Assembly (NCBI GenBank): GCA_026387515.1
Contig: JAPLLP010000262.1
Coordinates: forward strand, 1,565 to 11,301
Direction: 5' to 3'
Source of the DNA: Candidatus Omnitrophota bacterium
Lineage (GTDB): Bacteria > Omnitrophota > Koll11 > Gygaellales > Profunditerraquicolaceae
DNA length: 9,737 bases
Positions 7,004 to 9,737 of the stretch are shown one piece after another. The notes under the pieces were generated by a model that worked only from the letters and a program-made list of their open reading frames with translations, did not search any database and was not told the origin of the DNA. Position numbers and translations under genes: made by a program. Each line of letters starts with the position of its first letter. The stretch's first letter is position 1.

Positions 7004-7750
7004 ATGGTGTCTTTATGGATAGCCCTGCAATTTTTAACCATCATTCCCATAAGGGTTAAGCAGGTCGATGATCAGAAAATTTCTAATTCAATAATCTTTT
7101 TTCCTGTTATCGGCCTATTCCTGGGTTTAGTTTTAGTCGGGGCTATTTTTCTTTTTTCCTGGCTGCACCTGGGAGAAATGCCCGTTAGTATTTTCTTGGT
7201 TGTTTTGCTTGTTGCGCTCTCCGGAGGCATACATCTGGATGGTTTAGCCGATACTACGGACGCCCTTTTAAGCCATAAAGATAAAGATGAGATGCTGCGC
7301 ATTATGCGTGATTCGCACATCGGCGTGATGGGGGTGTTGAGCCTCATTTGTATTTTACTTTTGAAGATTGCCCTGATCTACTCGATGAGTTTCTCTATAA
7401 GGATGGTTTCTATTCTTTTAATGTGCATGTTAAGCAGGTGGGCGATGGTCCTGGCTATGTATTTTTTCCCTTACGCCAGGCAGGAAGGTAAGGCCAGGGC
7501 TTTTATTCAGGGTACGAGCCTAAAGATATTGTTATTTGCCACTGTAGGTACCCTGGTTTTAGCAATCGTAATATGGCAACTTAAAGGCCTGTTGCTTATG
7601 GCCGCCATCACTTTAATTACTTATTTAATCGGAAAGTTTATCCAAAAGAAGATCAATGGTATAACCGGAGATACCATCGGGGCCATAAATGAACTGACCG
7701 AAGTCCTGGTGTTGTTTATTATATTGGCCATAGAGAGAATATGGGTATGA
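7004..7750 (+). CDS. cobS: Adenosylcobinamide-GDP ribazoletransferase (cobalamin synthase)
   Basis: A 248-residue integral membrane enzyme that joins AdoCbi-GDP to alpha-ribazole (phosphate) to give adenosylcobalamin (phosphate) with release of GMP. The N-terminus WIALQFLTIIPI is typical. The acidic HLDGLADTTDAL motif is at about 77-88, followed by KDEMLRIMRDSHIGVMG, and several hydrophobic segments run to the end. GITGDTIGAINELTEV (a GDxxGA-E motif) closes the family pattern. The start is chosen at ATG 7004 because AAGGAAG (6992-6998) is well spaced for it. An in-frame GTG at 6998 overlapping the cobT stop (GTGA) would add only two residues. Its own stop overlaps the next gene. Confidence 0.95.
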   Translation: MVSLWIALQFLTIIPIRVKQVDDQKISNSIIFFPVIGLFLGLVLVGAIFLFSWLHLGEMPVSIFLVVLLVALSGGIHLDGLADTTDALLSHKDKDEMLRIMRDSHIGVMGVLSLICILLLKIALIYSMSFSIRMVSILLMCMLSRWAMVLAMYFFPYARQEGKARAFIQGTSLKILLFATVGTLVLAIVIWQLKGLLLMAAITLITYLIGKFIQKKINGITGDTIGAINELTEVLVLFIILAIERIWV

Positions 7751-8421
7751 AGAATATTGGCGCTATATCTTCCTGGAGCGGAGGTAAAGATAGCTGTCTT
7801 GCCTGTTACAAGGCTTTTAAGCAGGGATATGACGTAAGGTATCTTCTTAATTTTATCTCCCGAGAATCAAAAAGGGGCTGTTTCCATGGCCTGGAAGGAA
7901 ATCTTCTGCGGTTCCAGGCAGAGAGGATCGGAATACCGCTAGTGCAAAAAGAGGTCAGCCCGGATATGAAAAGGTATGAGGAGGAATTTAAGGCCGGAGT
8001 TACAGAGCTTAAGTCTGGAGATATAGGCGCGATGATCTTTGGAGATATTTATCTGGATGAGCATAAGACTTGGATTGAACGTGTGTGCGGGGATTTAAAT
8101 ATCGCCGCGGTTGAGCCGCTCTGGGGGGATTCCGCCCGAAAGTTAGTCGAGGAGTTTATCGATTTAGGCTTTAAAGCAATTATTGTTAGTTGTAAAGCCG
8201 ATGTGATGGGAAAAGAATTTATCGGGCGCCGCATTGACCGTGATCTGATCTCTGAATTGGAAAAGAAAGGGATCTGTCCTTGCGGGGAGAAAGGAGAGTT
8301 CCATACGCTGGTGGTTGATGGGCCAATATTTGATAAACCAATAGAGATATTGGAATCCGAGATTGTGATTAAAGAAAGTTTCTGGACGCACTGGTTTTTG
8401 GATATTAAAAAGTTCAGCTAA
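7747..8421 (+). CDS. Dph6-related ATP pyrophosphatase (N-type, unknown substrate)
   Basis: A 224-residue member of the PP-loop ATP pyrophosphatase superfamily, closest in pattern to diphthine--ammonia ligase (Dph6/MJ0570). The PP-loop is SSWSGGKDS (8-16). MIFGDIYLDEHKTW (97-109), VEPLWGD (122-128) and the hallmark GEKGEFHTLVVDGPIF (180-195) follow in the family order. In archaea and eukaryotes, Dph6 adenylates a carboxylate on EF2 and replaces it with an amide. Bacteria do not make diphthamide, so the substrate here must differ. It is the last gene of the riboswitch-controlled cob operon, with its ATG overlapping the cobS stop (ATGA). That makes a corrinoid-related amidation or ligation an attractive but unproven idea. 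ATG 7747 is preferred over the in-frame ATG at 7741 because GAGAG (7733-7737) is better spaced for it. Confidence 0.85.
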   Translation: MKNIGAISSWSGGKDSCLACYKAFKQGYDVRYLLNFISRESKRGCFHGLEGNLLRFQAERIGIPLVQKEVSPDMKRYEEEFKAGVTELKSGDIGAMIFGDIYLDEHKTWIERVCGDLNIAAVEPLWGDSARKLVEEFIDLGFKAIIVSCKADVMGKEFIGRRIDRDLISELEKKGICPCGEKGEFHTLVVDGPIFDKPIEILESEIVIKESFWTHWFLDIKKFS

Positions 8422-8424
8422 AAT
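8398..8424 (+). promoter_or_regulatory. Possible weak promoter before the second riboswitch
   Basis: TAAAAT at 8419-8424 matches five of six -10 positions, but the candidate -35 (TTGGAT, 8398-8403) matches only three of six and the spacer is 15 bases. It overlaps the end of the Dph6-related gene. The receptor may instead be transcribed by read-through from the cob operon, since no terminator is visible between them. Confidence 0.25.
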
Positions 8425-8431
8425 TAGGAAC

Positions 8432-8553
8432 GCCACCAGGCATGCGGAGGAAGTTCCGGTGTAATCCCGGGCACTGTGGCGCAACGGTAATGATCCGGCA
8501 TAAGCTATAACGCTGCTTGCTGGTTATGAGTCCGGTCGACCGCATGTTATGGC
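8432..8553 (+). promoter_or_regulatory. Cobalamin riboswitch aptamer (second, divergent)
   Basis: P1 is a perfect 7 bp pair, CATGCGG (8441-8447) with CCGCATG (8540-8546), and outer GCCA/TGGC strands (8432-8435 and 8550-8553) can extend it. Just inside are GGAAG (8449-8453) and the P3 hairpin CCGG/CCGG (8456-8459, 8467-8470) with a GTGTAAT loop. The core GGCGCAACGGTAAT (about 8478-8491) resembles the conserved CCCGCaACtGTaA element. An ATAAC/GTTAT hairpin (8507-8511, 8523-8527) precedes GAGTCCGGTCGACCGC (8528-8543), a degenerate B12 box before the closing P1 strand. No terminator follows. A strong Shine-Dalgarno (AAAGGGAG, 8575-8582) sits 20-30 bases after the aptamer and four bases before the receptor ATG, which suggests control of translation. 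The shorter peripheral regions differ from the first riboswitch. Confidence 0.82.
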
Positions 8554-8586
8554 AAGTATTCTCGCAACAAGAAGAAAGGGAGTAAA

Positions 8587-9737
8587 ATGATAAATCTAAC
8601 GAAAAAGGTTATACCGGTTTTACTGTTATTGTTCTTTGCAGCGCAAGTATATGCGGAAGACGTAGGGCTGGATAAAATTATCGTTACCGGCACAAGGGTG
8701 GACGAAAATCTGGAAAATGCACCCCAAAGCGTAAGTATAATAAAAAGAAAAGATATTGAAACCGGCACTGCCCAGAACCTCCTTGATGTGATAAGGGAAG
8801 ATACGGGAGTAACAGTAACCGAGTATTCTTCGGGTAACAGTAAGCTTGCTAGCGTGGATATCCGCGGCTTCGGCGAAACCGGAATTAGCAATAGCCTGGT
8901 TTTGATTGATGGGCGCCGGACCAACTCTATGGACCTAAGCGGAACGGATTGGGCGCAGATCCCCCTGGAAGAAGTAGAGCGTATAGAAATAATCCGGGGG
9001 GCGGGAAGTGTTTTTTACGGCGATAATGCATCCGGCGGAGTTATTAATATCATTACCCGCGAGCCGAAAGAGAAGGCGAAGGTTGAGGCTAAGTCGGAAG
9101 CTGGTAGCTATGCCACTTACAACCAGATGTTGGAGGCGTCCGGCCGCTCCGGAAAATTTAAATTCCTTGCCTTCGGAAAGTATTACCAAAGCGCCGGTTA
9201 CCGCAATAACAACGATATAACCAGTAATGATTTCCTGTGTAAGGTTGGCAACAAGGCCACCGATTCACTAAATCTGAAACTGACTCTTGGTTACCACCGT
9301 GATGCGTACGGCCTGCCCGGGGCGCTTGATGACGACCAGCTAAATTCCACCGCTATCGGGAAAAGAGGGAGCGTTACCCCGCTGGACGACGCCAAGACTC
9401 TGGACTATTTTGGAGATTTCAATATAGAAAACGATTTCCGCGAGTGCGGCAAGCTGGAAACAGGCGTTAATATGCGCGTCCGGCAGGTGAAATCAAATTA
9501 TATGTCTACGGATTCTCCGTGGGAGTCTGATAACTATATCACTACCTTTGGAATGACCCCTAAGTACCAGATTACTCACGCTATCGGGGACCGCGAAAAC
9601 AAGATAACACTGGGATTTGACTATTCCGATGCCCAAGATCATATTAGGAGCGGAGTTCCTAACTCGGAAAATAACGTTATAATCATATCCAGGAAGTCAT
9701 ATGGGATTTACTGCCTTGACCAATTTTTCATATTAAA
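8587..9737 (+). CDS. btuB: TonB-dependent outer-membrane receptor, BtuB-like (3' end outside window)
   Basis: An open frame of 383 codons runs from ATG 8587 off the right edge without a stop. Residues 1-23 form a signal peptide ending VYA. A TonB box-like DKIIVTGTR follows at 29-37. The plug domain then shows APQSVSIIKRKDIE (45-58), the LLDVIREDTGV block (65-75), VDIRGFGE (90-97), LVLIDGRR (104-111) and VERIEIIRGAGSVFYGDNAS (130-149), ending GGVINIITREP (150-160). The rest consists of alternating beta-strand segments of the barrel. This closely parallels BtuB. It would import corrinoids across the outer membrane using TonB energy, handing them to BtuF. The cobalamin riboswitch directly ahead supports that ligand over siderophores. 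The gene uses more CGC, GGC, GAC and AAC codons than its neighbours by eye, which may hint at a separate origin. Confidence 0.88.
   Translation, partial: MINLTKKVIPVLLLLFFAAQVYAEDVGLDKIIVTGTRVDENLENAPQSVSIIKRKDIETGTAQNLLDVIREDTGVTVTEYSSGNSKLASVDIRGFGETGISNSLVLIDGRRTNSMDLSGTDWAQIPLEEVERIEIIRGAGSVFYGDNASGGVINIITREPKEKAKVEAKSEAGSYATYNQMLEASGRSGKFKFLAFGKYYQSAGYRNNNDITSNDFLCKVGNKATDSLNLKLTLGYHRDAYGLPGALDDDQLNSTAIGKRGSVTPLDDAKTLDYFGDFNIENDFRECGKLETGVNMRVRQVKSNYMSTDSPWESDNYITTFGMTPKYQITHAIGDRENKITLGFDYSDAQDHIRSGVPNSENNVIIISRKSYGIYCLDQFFIL

Noticed and set aside
8470..8546. tRNA-like look of the segment (GCGCAACGGTAAT resembling a D-arm and GAGTCC resembling a T-arm)
   Set aside because: No 7 bp acceptor stem with an anticodon arm of correct spacing is formed; the perfect P1 pair, P3 hairpin and B12-box-like end fit a cobalamin riboswitch instead.
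9008..9220. 70-codon + strand frame and the overlapping minus-strand frame at 8935-9189
   Set aside because: Both lie within the btuB-like gene in other frames and have no support beyond being open.

Overview
The window is a cobalamin (vitamin B12) uptake and nucleotide-loop assembly locus from a Gram-negative-type (diderm) bacterium. The diderm call rests on the tail of a lipid A-type acyltransferase at the left edge, a TonB-dependent outer-membrane receptor at the right edge, and a periplasmic binding protein with a cleavable signal peptide. Base composition is moderate, with many AGG and ATA codons. No rRNA or other taxonomic marker is present, so the phylum cannot be fixed. An uncultured lineage such as Omnitrophota would fit, but that is a guess. 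All genes lie on the + strand and are packed with overlaps or gaps of a few bases.

Left block (1-1917): the C-terminus of an LpxL/HtrB-like acyltransferase, a family 2 glycosyltransferase, protein-L-isoaspartate O-methyltransferase (pcm), and ATP:corrinoid adenosyltransferase (cobO). They are joined by 1-4 base overlaps or a 3-base gap. cobO sits upstream of the riboswitch and so is probably expressed with the envelope and protein-repair genes rather than under B12 control.

First control region (1918-2219): a sigma70-like promoter, a complete cobalamin riboswitch with a B12 box, and an intrinsic terminator. This looks like a transcription-attenuation leader.

Central operon (2220-8421): btuF-btuC-btuD (corrinoid ABC importer), cobC, cobU, cobT, cobS, then a Dph6-related ATP pyrophosphatase of unknown role. 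The importer and the four Cob enzymes, plus cobO, are sufficient in principle to take up cobinamide or cobalamin, adenosylate it, activate it as AdoCbi-GDP, make alpha-ribazole phosphate, join the two and remove the phosphate. No corrin-ring synthesis genes, cbiZ, cbiB/cobD or DMB-synthesis genes are visible here.

Second control region (8422-8586): a second, more divergent cobalamin riboswitch with no terminator, followed closely by a strong Shine-Dalgarno and a TonB-dependent receptor (BtuB-like) that runs off the right edge. The receptor, importer and enzymes form a continuous path from outer membrane to finished coenzyme. The main open questions are the role of the Dph6-related protein and the use of two riboswitches with apparently different mechanisms in one locus.
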